DNA from: Desulfobacterales bacterium
GTDB lineage: Bacteria > Desulfobacterota > Desulfobacteria > Desulfobacterales > C00003060
DNA: 17,229 nucleotides
Direction of reading: 5' to 3'
Assembly: GCA_030616425.1 (NCBI GenBank)
Contig: JAUWXJ010000024.1
Location: forward strand, 1-17,229
Shown: positions 1-6,606 of the stretch, in pieces
Layout of the letters: each line of letters starts with the position of its first letter
How positions within the stretch are numbered: position 1 is the first letter of the stretch
Notes under the pieces: model-generated
The model's input: only the letters and a program-made list of their open reading frames with translations
Database searches by the model: none
Told to the model about the DNA's origin: nothing
Program-made: the position numbers and the translations under genes

Positions 1-587
1 ACAAATTCTCTTACCGTAGAGAAGTAGACAAGAAAATATATATGCAGAGAGGGGATTATCAATTTTCATTTGGCGTAGATAGACCTTTTCTTTTCAGAGT
101 TTAGATCCTTGCATAGGAGCAAGGGGCCATTTTCAGGCCGATTTATCCGGGGCCGACAACAGGGACGTCCATAAATAAGTAAATAACTTTACCTCATAAT
201 CGAGATACTTATTTATTTACGGACGTCCCCCTTTTTGCCTCGGGATTTCCCTTCAGCTTGACCATCAGGGCCTGTGAGGCGTTGACAATTCAATGCAACA
301 AGGGTAGCTTGGCTGATAATTTTTGTCACGGCTTGCAAAATTTCTTAAAAGTTTGCCCTGATGTTGCAAAAAAGGAAAACACATTAGGGCGGCACATCAT
401 TTGGCAATTGACGATTGACCAAAGACCACCAATAACGGGTAACTGATGGCTTGGAGACGTGAACACCTAATTAAAGAATCACAGACTCCTGACAATGATG
501 ATTTTACTCCTAAAATGGCCCTTTAAGGAAAATATGGCGATGCAAAGCGCAAGATGCTCATCGACAAAACGAACCTGAAAGAAAAAG
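1..587. other. Gene-poor stretch, no supported CDS
   Basis: I see no protein that I can recognise on either strand here. Short open stretches exist (for example 258-446 plus, opening with TTG) but they lack a convincing ribosome binding site, domain or composition typical of a gene. The only clear structure is the inverted repeat at 162-229, described separately. Small open frames around 515-674 are lysine/arginine-rich and overlap the start of the cytochrome gene; I do not recognise them. The stretch may contain the promoter of the cytochrome gene, but I cannot point to one. Confidence 0.5.
162..229. repeat. REP-like imperfect inverted repeat
   Basis: GGGACGTCC at 162-170 followed by an A/T-rich TAAATAA tract is mirrored by a TTATTTA tract and GGACGTCCC ending at 229. 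The arms match over about 24 nt with three mismatches and enclose roughly 20 nt. The layout, a GC-rich foot plus AT-rich stem repeated in inverse, resembles ends recognised by REP-associated Y1 transposases. No transposase gene is present in the window, so this would be a solo non-autonomous copy. It could also fold as a hairpin in RNA. Assignment to the REP class is inference from shape. Confidence 0.6.
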
Positions 588-893
588 TTGTCCCAAGGGA
601 ATTATTCACGTTCCGCACGAACGGTCGGTTTGACCAGAAGACGAGAAGATGTAGCCGTGTTAAAAGTCAAAGGTAAAACTGAACTTCTTCGCTGGAAAAC
701 ATTAGTGTATTTGCTTCTGGTTATACAATACCTATTGAATCCATCGGCTGTATCTTTTGGCCAAGACACCGAAAAATATGATCAATGTATAGCATGTCAC
801 ACCAGCGCGCGTAAACTCATCGAGATTTCACGAATCATTAAGCAAACCCGACCTATGCCCCGGAAGTCTACGGAAATTAAGGGGCAGGGCTGA
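588..893 (+). CDS. N-terminal segment of multihaem cytochrome c (frame interrupted)
   Basis: This is the amino-terminal part of the cytochrome that continues in the next reading frame from 922. It can start at TTG 588 or, more plausibly for an export signal, at GTG 657. It shows a positively charged stretch, a hydrophobic segment (LVYLLLVIQYLL) typical of an export signal or membrane anchor, and one CxxCH haem site (CIACH). The frame meets UGA at 891-893. Without that stop it continues in the same frame as GGELAPLELHEKVFVDTDFF, then stops at a T8 run (947-954). Removing one T joins it exactly to the downstream frame (DTEHGQIGCTTCH). So one ancestral gene is seen in two pieces. The UGA may be a selenocysteine codon (see the hairpin entry) or a nonsense mutation. 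Confidence 0.7.
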   Translation: MSQGNYSRSARTVGLTRRREDVAVLKVKGKTELLRWKTLVYLLLVIQYLLNPSAVSFGQDTEKYDQCIACHTSARKLIEISRIIKQTRPMPRKSTEIKGQG

Positions 894-903
894 GGGGGAG
901 AAC

Positions 904-920
904 TGGCTCCGTTGGAGCTG
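904..920 (+). promoter_or_regulatory. Possible bacterial SECIS hairpin after in-frame UGA
   Basis: GCTCC (906-910) pairs perfectly with GGAGC (914-918) around the three-base loop GTT (911-913), extended by two G-U pairs (905/919 and 904/920). The loop begins with G and lies 17 nt after the UGA at 891-893. That agrees with what is known of bacterial SECIS elements: a stem just downstream of UGA, loop about 16-37 nt away, G among the first loop bases. The sequence is also coding and stays open in the UGA frame for another 18 codons with cytochrome-like content. The UGA context is Gly-Gln-Gly-[UGA]-Gly-Gly-Glu. Chance hairpins of this size are common, so this is a candidate only. Confidence 0.4.
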
Positions 921-921
921 C

Positions 922-2013
922 ATGAGAAAGTGTTTGTTGACACTGATTTTTTTTGATACCGAACACGGCCAGATCGGTTGCACCACCTGTCACGGCGGGA
1001 ATGCGCAAGATCCGGATTGGCGAACGGCCCATCAAGACGTTATCAGAGACCCTTCTTATCCTAACTCTATGCAGGCCTGCGGAGGCTGCCATGAAAAGAT
1101 ATGTGTCGCAAATCAGTCCGGCCTTCACATTACTTTGGCCCCTTTTAGGAAAATAATATTCGCTCGAATCGGTACTGCCAGTCCCGAGATAATGGCGGCT
1201 GTAAATTTGGCCATGGGGACCCATTGCGCAGGTTGTCATTCCAGTTGCGGACAGTGTCATGTCAGCCGGCCCAATTCTGTTGAGGGAGGTTTTGTGGAAG
1301 GCCATCTGTTTCAAAAGAAGCCGCCTATGGCCACCAACTGCACCTCATGTCACGGGAGTCGTGTTGAAAAAGAATACACTGGGAAAAATAAGGGATTTGC
1401 AGCCGATGTCCATTACAGAAAAAGGCACATGAAGTGCATTGCCTGCCACAAGGGTTCAGAAATGCATGGAGCCAACGGCCGGGTGACTGGTCGTTATCAG
1501 GCTGCCAATACACCGAGCTGCATTGATTGTCATTCCGAGGTAATTTCAAAGAAGCCAAAGATTGAAGTTCATCGAACCCACGTCCCCAAACTACAGTGCC
1601 ATGCCTGCCATTCGATACCGTACACAAATTGCTACGGCTGCCATGTAGGCAAGGATGACCGGGGACTACCCTATTATCAGTTAGATCGTTCCGAGATAAG
1701 TTTTAAGATCGGCAAGAATCCCATTCCGACAAATAAGCGACCTCACGAGTATGTGCTTTTGAGACATGTGCCAACCAATCCCAATCTGTTTAATTATTAT
1801 GTTAAAGGTGCCATGAAGAATTTTGATATATTGCCCACATGGAAATTTGCCACCCCGCATAATATTCAGCGGATCACTCCTCAAGCCAAAAGGTGTAATG
1901 CCTGTCATGGAAACAAGAAATTATTTCTCTTAGAAAAAGACATTATACCTTTGGAACTGAAGGCCAATCAGGTCGCCATTTTGAAGGAGGATGAAGTTCC
2001 ACTAAAACGTTAA
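922..2013 (+). CDS. Multihaem c-type cytochrome, main part (10 CxxCH)
   Basis: This is the main body of a periplasmic multihaem cytochrome, presumably carrying electrons between a quinol or dehydrogenase and a terminal reductase. Ten CxxCH motifs are visible in order: CTTCH, CGGCH, CAGCH, CGQCH, CTSCH, CIACH, CIDCH, CHACH, CYGCH, CNACH; with the one upstream of the break the intact protein would have eleven. Two motifs are nearly fused (CAGCHSSCGQCH), typical of this cytochrome group. The nominal ATG at 922 is probably not native: its first codons are the upstream coding sequence read in the wrong frame, and the true frame begins after the T8 run at 947-954. There is no signal peptide in this piece, so as called it would not be exported. 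The rhodanese lipoprotein starts 23 nt downstream, suggesting an operon. The exact substrate is unknown. Confidence 0.85.
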   Translation: MRKCLLTLIFFDTEHGQIGCTTCHGGNAQDPDWRTAHQDVIRDPSYPNSMQACGGCHEKICVANQSGLHITLAPFRKIIFARIGTASPEIMAAVNLAMGTHCAGCHSSCGQCHVSRPNSVEGGFVEGHLFQKKPPMATNCTSCHGSRVEKEYTGKNKGFAADVHYRKRHMKCIACHKGSEMHGANGRVTGRYQAANTPSCIDCHSEVISKKPKIEVHRTHVPKLQCHACHSIPYTNCYGCHVGKDDRGLPYYQLDRSEISFKIGKNPIPTNKRPHEYVLLRHVPTNPNLFNYYVKGAMKNFDILPTWKFATPHNIQRITPQAKRCNACHGNKKLFLLEKDIIPLELKANQVAILKEDEVPLKR

Positions 2014-2036
2014 CCTAAAATAAAAGGGGGCATTGT

Positions 2037-2489
2037 ATGAGAAATTTCCAGCGGCAGAGGGTTGTTCTTGTTGTAGTGGCAGTGCTTGTGGCTTCTTTAA
2101 TGGGATGTGCTGGCACAGCAAAGCAGAGTGGTCCGTTTACGGTTCAGGAATTGGAGGCTATGGCTGCCAAGCACGTAACTTCTGTTACCGTGGAACAGGC
2201 CAAAGCCGACCTCGAAGCTGGCAAGTTTGCCGTTATCCTCGACGTTCGTGAACCTAAGGAGTACAAGATGGGTCATATCCCCAACGCCATTAACATCCCC
2301 CGGGGGTTACTGGAGTACAAGGTTCAGGCCCAGATCCCCGACCAGAATGCCCCTGTACTTGTTTACTGTAAAGTGGGAGGCCGGGGCACTTTTTCCGCCG
2401 ACGTCCTGGGCAAGTTGGGCTATACTAATATCGTTAATCTTACCGGTGGTTGGCTGGCGTGGGTTAAAACAGGATACCCGGTGGAATAA
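2037..2489 (+). CDS. Rhodanese-like domain lipoprotein
   Basis: Predicted lipoprotein of 150 residues with one rhodanese domain, a fold that carries sulfane sulfur on a cysteine. A basic start and hydrophobic core lead to the lipobox L21-M22-G23-C24, so the mature protein should be anchored by Cys24. The domain covers about residues 48-150, with the CH2A-type motif LDVREPKEY (68-76), GHIPNAINIP (79-88) and the active-site loop C111-KVGGR, then GGW near the C-terminus. The catalytic cysteine is present. AGGGGG lies about 8 nt before ATG 2037 and fixes the start. Placement right after the multihaem cytochrome suggests joint work in extracytoplasmic sulfur chemistry; that is inference. It ends convergent with the molybdopterin gene. 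Confidence 0.9.
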   Translation: MRNFQRQRVVLVVVAVLVASLMGCAGTAKQSGPFTVQELEAMAAKHVTSVTVEQAKADLEAGKFAVILDVREPKEYKMGHIPNAINIPRGLLEYKVQAQIPDQNAPVLVYCKVGGRGTFSADVLGKLGYTNIVNLTGGWLAWVKTGYPVE

Positions 2490-2698
2490 CTTTCTCTCGA
2501 TGACAAAAAGCTTGCATGTTCAGAAAAGTAACTGGGTGCCCCAAAAGAAAAGCAGGGGGACTAAGTTGAATTAGTCTTTCGTGCTCTCTTAAACTTTTTG
2601 GGGAAAGTCCGCTAAAGTGGATGGAAATTCCAGGTTTGGGGGGCTATATCTTCTATGATGAGAAGGCCCTGTAGGCCGGAGGCTGGCCGACTGGCCCC

Positions 2699-3208
2699 TT
2701 ACTGGTTTTCCTGCATGTGCTTTACTAGGTGTCCCAGTTCAGGGAAGATGAGCTTTTTGCAGGCAAGTTTGCACGCCTTGAGGCTGCCCGGCATGCAAAA
2801 GACCAGAGTTTGACCGACGACGCCGGCCGTGGCCCGGGAAAGGAGCGCGGCAGAGTCGACTTCTTCATAGCTCAACTGACTAAAAAGGGGACCAAAGGCA
2901 GTCAGCTCTTTGGTAAACATGGGTCGGATTGCCTCTATAGTTACATCAGCAGGACTGATTCCAGTGCCTCCAGTCACCATGATTGCATGAGGGTTATGTT
3001 CTTGAATTATCGTGCGGATCGTATCTGAAATGACTTCCTTGTTATCAGGGATCACATCGTGAAAAATTACTTTATGCTTCTTCTTTTCAGCCCGTTTTTT
3101 TATCCAATTCCCGCTCTTATCATCAACAAGACTGCGGGTAGTTGAAACCGTCACAATGCCAAGCTTCAGGGACTTTGGGGTGTGAGTTTTATGCTCTTGA
3201 GTGCTCAT
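2699..3208 (-). CDS. moaB: Molybdenum cofactor biosynthesis protein MoaB/MogA family
   Basis: Cytoplasmic protein of 169 residues of the MoaB/MogA family, which binds molybdopterin and (in MogA and some MoaB) adenylylates it before metal insertion. Seen in the sequence: LKLGIVTVSTTRS at 14-26, the signature TGGTGISPADVT at 79-90, the acidic GPLFSQLSYEEV region and the MPGS segment near the C-terminus. The length fits MoaB (about 170) rather than the longer MogA (about 195), so MoaB is the better name. The ribosome binding site before ATG 3208 is weak. It is transcribed away from the deacetylase-family gene, with 140 nt between them. Whether it adenylylates MPT cannot be told from sequence. 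Confidence 0.9.
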   Translation of the reverse strand: MSTQEHKTHTPKSLKLGIVTVSTTRSLVDDKSGNWIKKRAEKKKHKVIFHDVIPDNKEVISDTIRTIIQEHNPHAIMVTGGTGISPADVTIEAIRPMFTKELTAFGPLFSQLSYEEVDSAALLSRATAGVVGQTLVFCMPGSLKACKLACKKLIFPELGHLVKHMQENQ

Positions 3209-3291
3209 GACGGATCCACTATCAGGTCTCTTGTACCTTAACAGTCACCCGCCAATCCCTTGTTGTCAAGGAGAAAAGCTATCAAAGGCCG

Positions 3292-3320
3292 TTGACAAGC
3301 TATCCGGACAAAGGTATTTG
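3292..3320 (+). promoter_or_regulatory. Candidate sigma-70 promoter for the deacetylase-family gene
   Basis: TTGACA at 3292-3297 is a perfect -35 box. It is followed after 17 nt by TATTTG (3315-3320), a weak -10 match. The site sits about 30 nt before the start codon of the plus-strand gene at 3349, which would give a very short leader. Prediction by eye only. Confidence 0.3.
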
Positions 3321-3348
3321 GATGGATACCTGATTAAGGGAGGACCTT

Positions 3349-4395
3349 ATGTCGTCAAGGACAGGAGTGGTCTGCCATAACCTTTACAAAGAGCATCTTG
3401 CCGGTTCACCCCACGTTGAAAGCCCTGAGCGCCTGCAAGTAATCTATGACATGCTTGATGCGGCTGACATGGCGGGAAAATTCTTGAGCGTCTCCCCGCG
3501 TCCTGCCACCCACGACGAACTCGCCTGGGTCCACAGCCATTCCCATATCGAAAGGGTAGCTGCCACGGAAGGCAAGGCCCACGTATCGCTTGATCCTGAC
3601 ACGCAGACAACACCACTTTCATATCAGGCAGCAAAACTGGCAGTGGGCGGCCTCTTTTCCCTTGTGGACAATATCTTTGATGGCAGCATAGAGAATGGTT
3701 TTGCCTTGGTGAGGCCTCCGGGACATCATGCAGAAAGAGATCAAGCCATGGGGTTCTGTCTTTTCAATAATGTGGCCTTGGGTGCCCGCTATGCCATGAA
3801 CACCTACGGTGTAAAGAAGATTCTTATCATTGATTGGGATCTGCATCATGGCAATGCTACCCAGAACAGTTTTTATACAGACCCGGATGTCCTATACTTT
3901 TCCACCCATCAATATCCTTACTATCCAGGAACAGGAGGTCTAAGGGAAGCCGGCGATGGGGATGGGACAGGCCTAACCGTCAATGTTCCCCTGTCGCCCG
4001 GTTACGGGGACGGGGACTTCTTCAAGATCTTTGAGCAGATCCTTTCCCCTATAGCGAGTACCTTTGAACCTGAACTGATCTTTGTATCTGCTGGATTCGA
4101 CACATACGTGGGTGATCCCCTTGGGGGGATGAAGGTGACGCCACAGGGCTATGCAGCCATGACACGTCTCATCATGGATCTTGCCAAGCAATACGCTTCC
4201 GGAAGAGTGGCTATCACCTTAGAGGGGGGCTATCATCTTACGGGGCTCAGGGAGTCGGTAAAGGCTGTCTTAAAGGAACTAGTTGGGGATAGCGTCTTGA
4301 CGCCCAGCAACTTGGAGGCCCTTGAAAAAGGCACAGCGCCTCCCATTGTTGACGACGTGATTCAGGTTCAAGAGCCCTACTGGCCAACGCTATAG
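3349..4395 (+). CDS. Histone deacetylase family protein (AcuC/acetylpolyamine aminohydrolase-like)
   Basis: Zinc-dependent amidohydrolase of 348 residues in the arginase/deacetylase fold. Members remove acetyl groups from lysines or polyamines. Conserved parts in order: the YKEHLAGSPHVESPERL start (13-29), RPPGHHAE with the active-site His126-His127, GFCLFNNVA (135-143), the zinc ligands D164-x-H166 in DWDLHHGN and D251 in SAGFD, and GGY with the transition-state Tyr295. All catalytic residues are present, so activity is expected. The GGGAGG ribosome binding site about 6 nt before ATG 3349 fixes the start. It ends 10 nt from the end of the convergent TPR gene. The true substrate (protein acetyl-lysine, acetoin-pathway acetyl-CoA synthetase, polyamine) is not decided by context. 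Confidence 0.93.
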   Translation: MSSRTGVVCHNLYKEHLAGSPHVESPERLQVIYDMLDAADMAGKFLSVSPRPATHDELAWVHSHSHIERVAATEGKAHVSLDPDTQTTPLSYQAAKLAVGGLFSLVDNIFDGSIENGFALVRPPGHHAERDQAMGFCLFNNVALGARYAMNTYGVKKILIIDWDLHHGNATQNSFYTDPDVLYFSTHQYPYYPGTGGLREAGDGDGTGLTVNVPLSPGYGDGDFFKIFEQILSPIASTFEPELIFVSAGFDTYVGDPLGGMKVTPQGYAAMTRLIMDLAKQYASGRVAITLEGGYHLTGLRESVKAVLKELVGDSVLTPSNLEALEKGTAPPIVDDVIQVQEPYWPTL

Positions 4396-4405
4396 AAACA
4401 AAATC

Positions 4406-5128
4406 CTAACTTGATTCCGAAGTCACTGGAGTACCCTTGAGACGAAGCACCTTTTCTTTGGCGATCCGAAAGCCGGTCGAGCCGGGATAGTTCTCCACCA
4501 CCTTTTTGTATGCTTCAAGGGCCTTTTCCGGATGATACAGGGCCTCCATCATCCGTCCAAGATTGTAATAGGCATCTGTCTTCATGAACTCATCTTGAGC
4601 GTCTGTTATCTTCTGAAAGTATTCTGCGGCAGACTTGTAGTCTTTCTTCGTTTCATATGCATGTGCAAGGCCGTTCCAAATAAGTTTTTGTATGGCACCT
4701 TCCCGTGAAAAAGCATCAAGTGCCTTTTGATATAACTCAATCGCCTTTTGGTAGTCTCCCCTGTGATAACTCATGTCTGCATAGAGAAGTAGGCTGAAGC
4801 GCGCTGCATTTGTTGATGGGAATTTTTTTATTACCTTCTCGAACTGCTCGGTAGCTTTTCCCTTGGCTGGTGCTGTTTTATCCCCCGAGATTTCAGCCAA
4901 ATAATACAAACGCCCCTGTTCGAACATGGCATGAGCCTTGCGTTCGGACAGCCTTGAAAAATACCGAAACCCGGCAAAGGATAAAACAACTACAACCACC
5001 CCGATAACAACACCCAAAACCGCCCTTTGATTGTTAGCTACAAACTGGATGGCCCTGGCCGAAAAAGTAAGAAATTCGTCCGGCTCTTTTAAGAGTTGTT
5101 TCCTCGTAACCCGCTTCTTCTTGGCCAT
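4406..5128 (-). CDS. Membrane-anchored tetratricopeptide repeat protein
   Basis: Protein of 240 residues with a basic cytoplasmic N-terminus (1-35), one transmembrane helix at about 36-57 rich in valine, and an extracytoplasmic part made of TPR units. Repeats are seen at about residues 70-215 (for example YHRGDYQKAIELYQKALDAF, YETKKDYKSAAEYFQKI and LYHPEKALEAYKKVVENYP). The architecture is like YfgM, an ancillary SecYEG-associated protein, and also like scaffold TPR proteins of the envelope; overall I can only call it a TPR protein. ATG 5128 is preceded by GGGGAG. It lies downstream of pyrF on the same strand, 131 nt apart, with two hairpin repeats in the gap, so co-transcription is possible but may be attenuated. 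Confidence 0.85.
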   Translation of the reverse strand: MAKKKRVTRKQLLKEPDEFLTFSARAIQFVANNQRAVLGVVIGVVVVVLSFAGFRYFSRLSERKAHAMFEQGRLYYLAEISGDKTAPAKGKATEQFEKVIKKFPSTNAARFSLLLYADMSYHRGDYQKAIELYQKALDAFSREGAIQKLIWNGLAHAYETKKDYKSAAEYFQKITDAQDEFMKTDAYYNLGRMMEALYHPEKALEAYKKVVENYPGSTGFRIAKEKVLRLKGTPVTSESS

Positions 5129-5144
5129 GGCGTCTCCCCTACTT

Positions 5145-5202
5145 AATCTCTTTGTTGAGAGATTAGTGATTTCAATCTCTTTGTTGAGAGATTAGTGATT
5201 TC
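5145..5202. repeat. Two tandem 29-nt repeats, each able to form a hairpin
   Basis: The unit beginning AATCTCTTTGTTGAGAGATT and ending GTGATTTC occurs twice back to back with no difference (5145-5173 and 5174-5202). Inside each unit AATCTCT pairs with AGAGATT over a 6-nt loop. The pair lies in the gap between pyrF and the TPR gene, some 17 nt before the TPR start, on the side where its leader RNA would be. Two exact copies point to a recent duplication by slippage, or to a double operator or processing site. Confidence 0.8.
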
Positions 5203-5259
5203 CCGACAGAATAGCTCTCGCGATATATAAAATTCGGTTCTGGCTCCGGTTTATCCGGG

Positions 5260-5964
5260 CTATGACCTTGGAAGTACAGACTGAATCTGTGCCTGCATAT
5301 CTTTTATCACGGCAACCGGGTCAGCAGCATCCCGTATGGGCCGGCCAACCACGATATAATCTGCCCCGTTTTCAAAGGCCTCCCTGGCATCGACTGTGCG
5401 TTTCTGGTCATCAATATTCTTTGCCGGGCGGATTCCCGGGACAACTACCAAGAAATTATTCCCGAGTTCCTTTCTTATCATGGGCGCTTCAAGGCCAGAA
5501 GAAATCACTCCACTGCAACCAATCTCAACGGCTCGCCTGGCACGCGAAAGGACAAGGTCTTGTACGGAGCACTTAAATCCAAGGGCTCTAATATCTGCCT
5601 CATCCAAACTCGTAAGAACGGTAACTGCAAGGATCTGCACACCTTGTGCGGCCTCCACAGCGGCCCTCAGAATGGCGTCGTTTCCGTGGACTGTGGCAAA
5701 GCTTACCCCTTTGTCTGTCAATGTTCTAACAGCTAACTTTACCGTTTCAGGCACATCAAAAAACTTGAGGTCCATGAATACCTTCAGGTCCCGCTTCAAG
5801 ATCCACTCGATTATCTCAAAACCTCCCACAAGAAAAAGCTGCAGGCCCACCTTAAAAAATTTGGTGTGGGTTTCTAGGGTTTCAACCCATTGTTTCGCCT
5901 CTTCACTGGTCGAAACGTCCAGTGCGAAAATAATCCGTTCATTTAAAGGGATATCTTTTGGCAT
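5260..5964 (-). CDS. pyrF: Orotidine-5'-phosphate decarboxylase
   Basis: Cytoplasmic TIM-barrel enzyme of 234 residues that converts orotidine monophosphate to UMP, the last step of de novo pyrimidine synthesis. Seen: IIFALDVS at 11-18 with substrate-binding Asp16, KVGLQLF with Lys38, the catalytic array MDLKFFDVP (Asp65, Lys67, Asp70), TVHGND (92-97), the VLTSL loop and VVPGIRP near 170, and DYIVVGRPI near the C-terminus for phosphate binding. The length is normal for the bacterial group I enzyme. GAGGGG precedes ATG 5964. No other pyrimidine genes are in the window, so it seems to be transcribed alone or with the TPR gene. Confidence 0.96.
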   Translation of the reverse strand: MPKDIPLNERIIFALDVSTSEEAKQWVETLETHTKFFKVGLQLFLVGGFEIIEWILKRDLKVFMDLKFFDVPETVKLAVRTLTDKGVSFATVHGNDAILRAAVEAAQGVQILAVTVLTSLDEADIRALGFKCSVQDLVLSRARRAVEIGCSGVISSGLEAPMIRKELGNNFLVVVPGIRPAKNIDDQKRTVDAREAFENGADYIVVGRPIRDAADPVAVIKDMQAQIQSVLPRS

Positions 5965-6026
5965 CGGCCCCTCGATTGTGTGTGTATTTCTCCTTATTAC
6001 TCAAACACAACTCGGTTTTTACCTTT

Positions 6027-6109
6027 TCACTTAGCCTTGTACAGCCTTTCATCCGCCTTTACAAGTAGATCATCTGTCGAAACCCCGTCCTCTCAAAACT
6101 GGTAATCCC
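6027..6109 (-). pseudogene. Decayed C-terminal tail of a GGDEF (diguanylate cyclase) protein
   Basis: Reading the minus strand from 6092 gives EDGVSTDDLLVKADERLYKAK followed by a stop at 6027-6029. That is the typical end of a GGDEF domain (…ADxALYxAK). The preceding bases, in a neighbouring frame, read GITSFE, which matches the (S)IG(I/V)xxF strand that normally comes before EDG, so a frameshift lies near 6092-6094. Nothing of the domain upstream, including the GGDEF signature, can be found. This is a relic about 28 codons long of a lost cyclic-di-GMP synthase gene. Recognition rests on motif memory, not a search. Confidence 0.6.
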
Positions 6110-6154
6110 AAAACCACGGAACCCCACCTCTCTCGTTGAGAAATGGGGTTTTGG
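6108..6154. repeat. Inverted repeat next to the GGDEF relic
   Basis: CCAAAACC at 6108-6115 is the exact reverse complement of GGTTTTGG at 6147-6154, and inside it AACCCCA (6120-6126) pairs with TGGGGTT (6144-6150), so two mutually exclusive stems are possible. There is no clear T tract, so I do not call a terminator. It lies in the leader side of pyrF, 144 nt from the start. Confidence 0.35.
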
Positions 6155-6606
6155 TGTTCACTTCATGGGGCTCCTAGATACTTAGAGTTCATGCATCATC
6201 TTGAAATTGTGAGCTTAACTATCATAGGCCCTTCTGTTAGTCAACGGGCCTTTACCTCGATAACAAGACCCAGTAAGTAGATCCTTTAGGTTTGCTCCCT
6301 GTGCAAAGCACGGGGTTTTATTGCAAACAAATGATCCCCCTATCCCGGCATGGGAACTGACGCAACACCCTGAAATAAGAACAAAAAGGGAGGGAACGGG
6401 CTCAGGCATCTGCGGTTCATAACACAATGCCATACCGCCATTGCCAAAGAAATTTTTAAGTAGCCAAATCATTCAATTATATGATATAGGTACTTATTTG
6501 AGGCACAGTTGGTAGAAACCTTATCATCAAAGGCAGTGGCGGAAATCTTCCGCCTCATGTGAAGATAACCTTTGCAGACATCAACCGTATCAAGGGGGTA
6601 CAGAGT
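6155..6606. other. Stretch without a supported gene before the lpoB-like gene
   Basis: An open frame on the minus strand (6215-6472) has no ribosome binding site or domain that I recognise and I do not call it. The final part must contain the promoter of the lpoB-like cluster; AT-rich sequence at 6470-6500 is a possible place, but no clear -35/-10 pair stands out. Confidence 0.4.

Noticed and set aside
258..446. Plus-strand open frame of 62 codons
   Set aside because: TTG start, no ribosome binding site, no domain; probably chance.
877..1314. Minus-strand open frame of 145 codons opposite the cytochrome
   Set aside because: It is the antisense of a region rich in conserved CxxCH motifs; no ribosome binding site and no recognisable domain.
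2559..2576. Terminator after the rhodanese gene (GACTAA/TTAGTC hairpin)
   Set aside because: Stem of only 6 AT-rich pairs and only a broken T stretch after it; too weak to call.
5145..5202. CRISPR array
   Set aside because: Only two units and no spacer between them; no cas gene.
6215..6472. Minus-strand open frame of 85 codons
   Set aside because: Odd composition, no homology that I recognise and no ribosome binding site; region appears to be decayed intergenic DNA.
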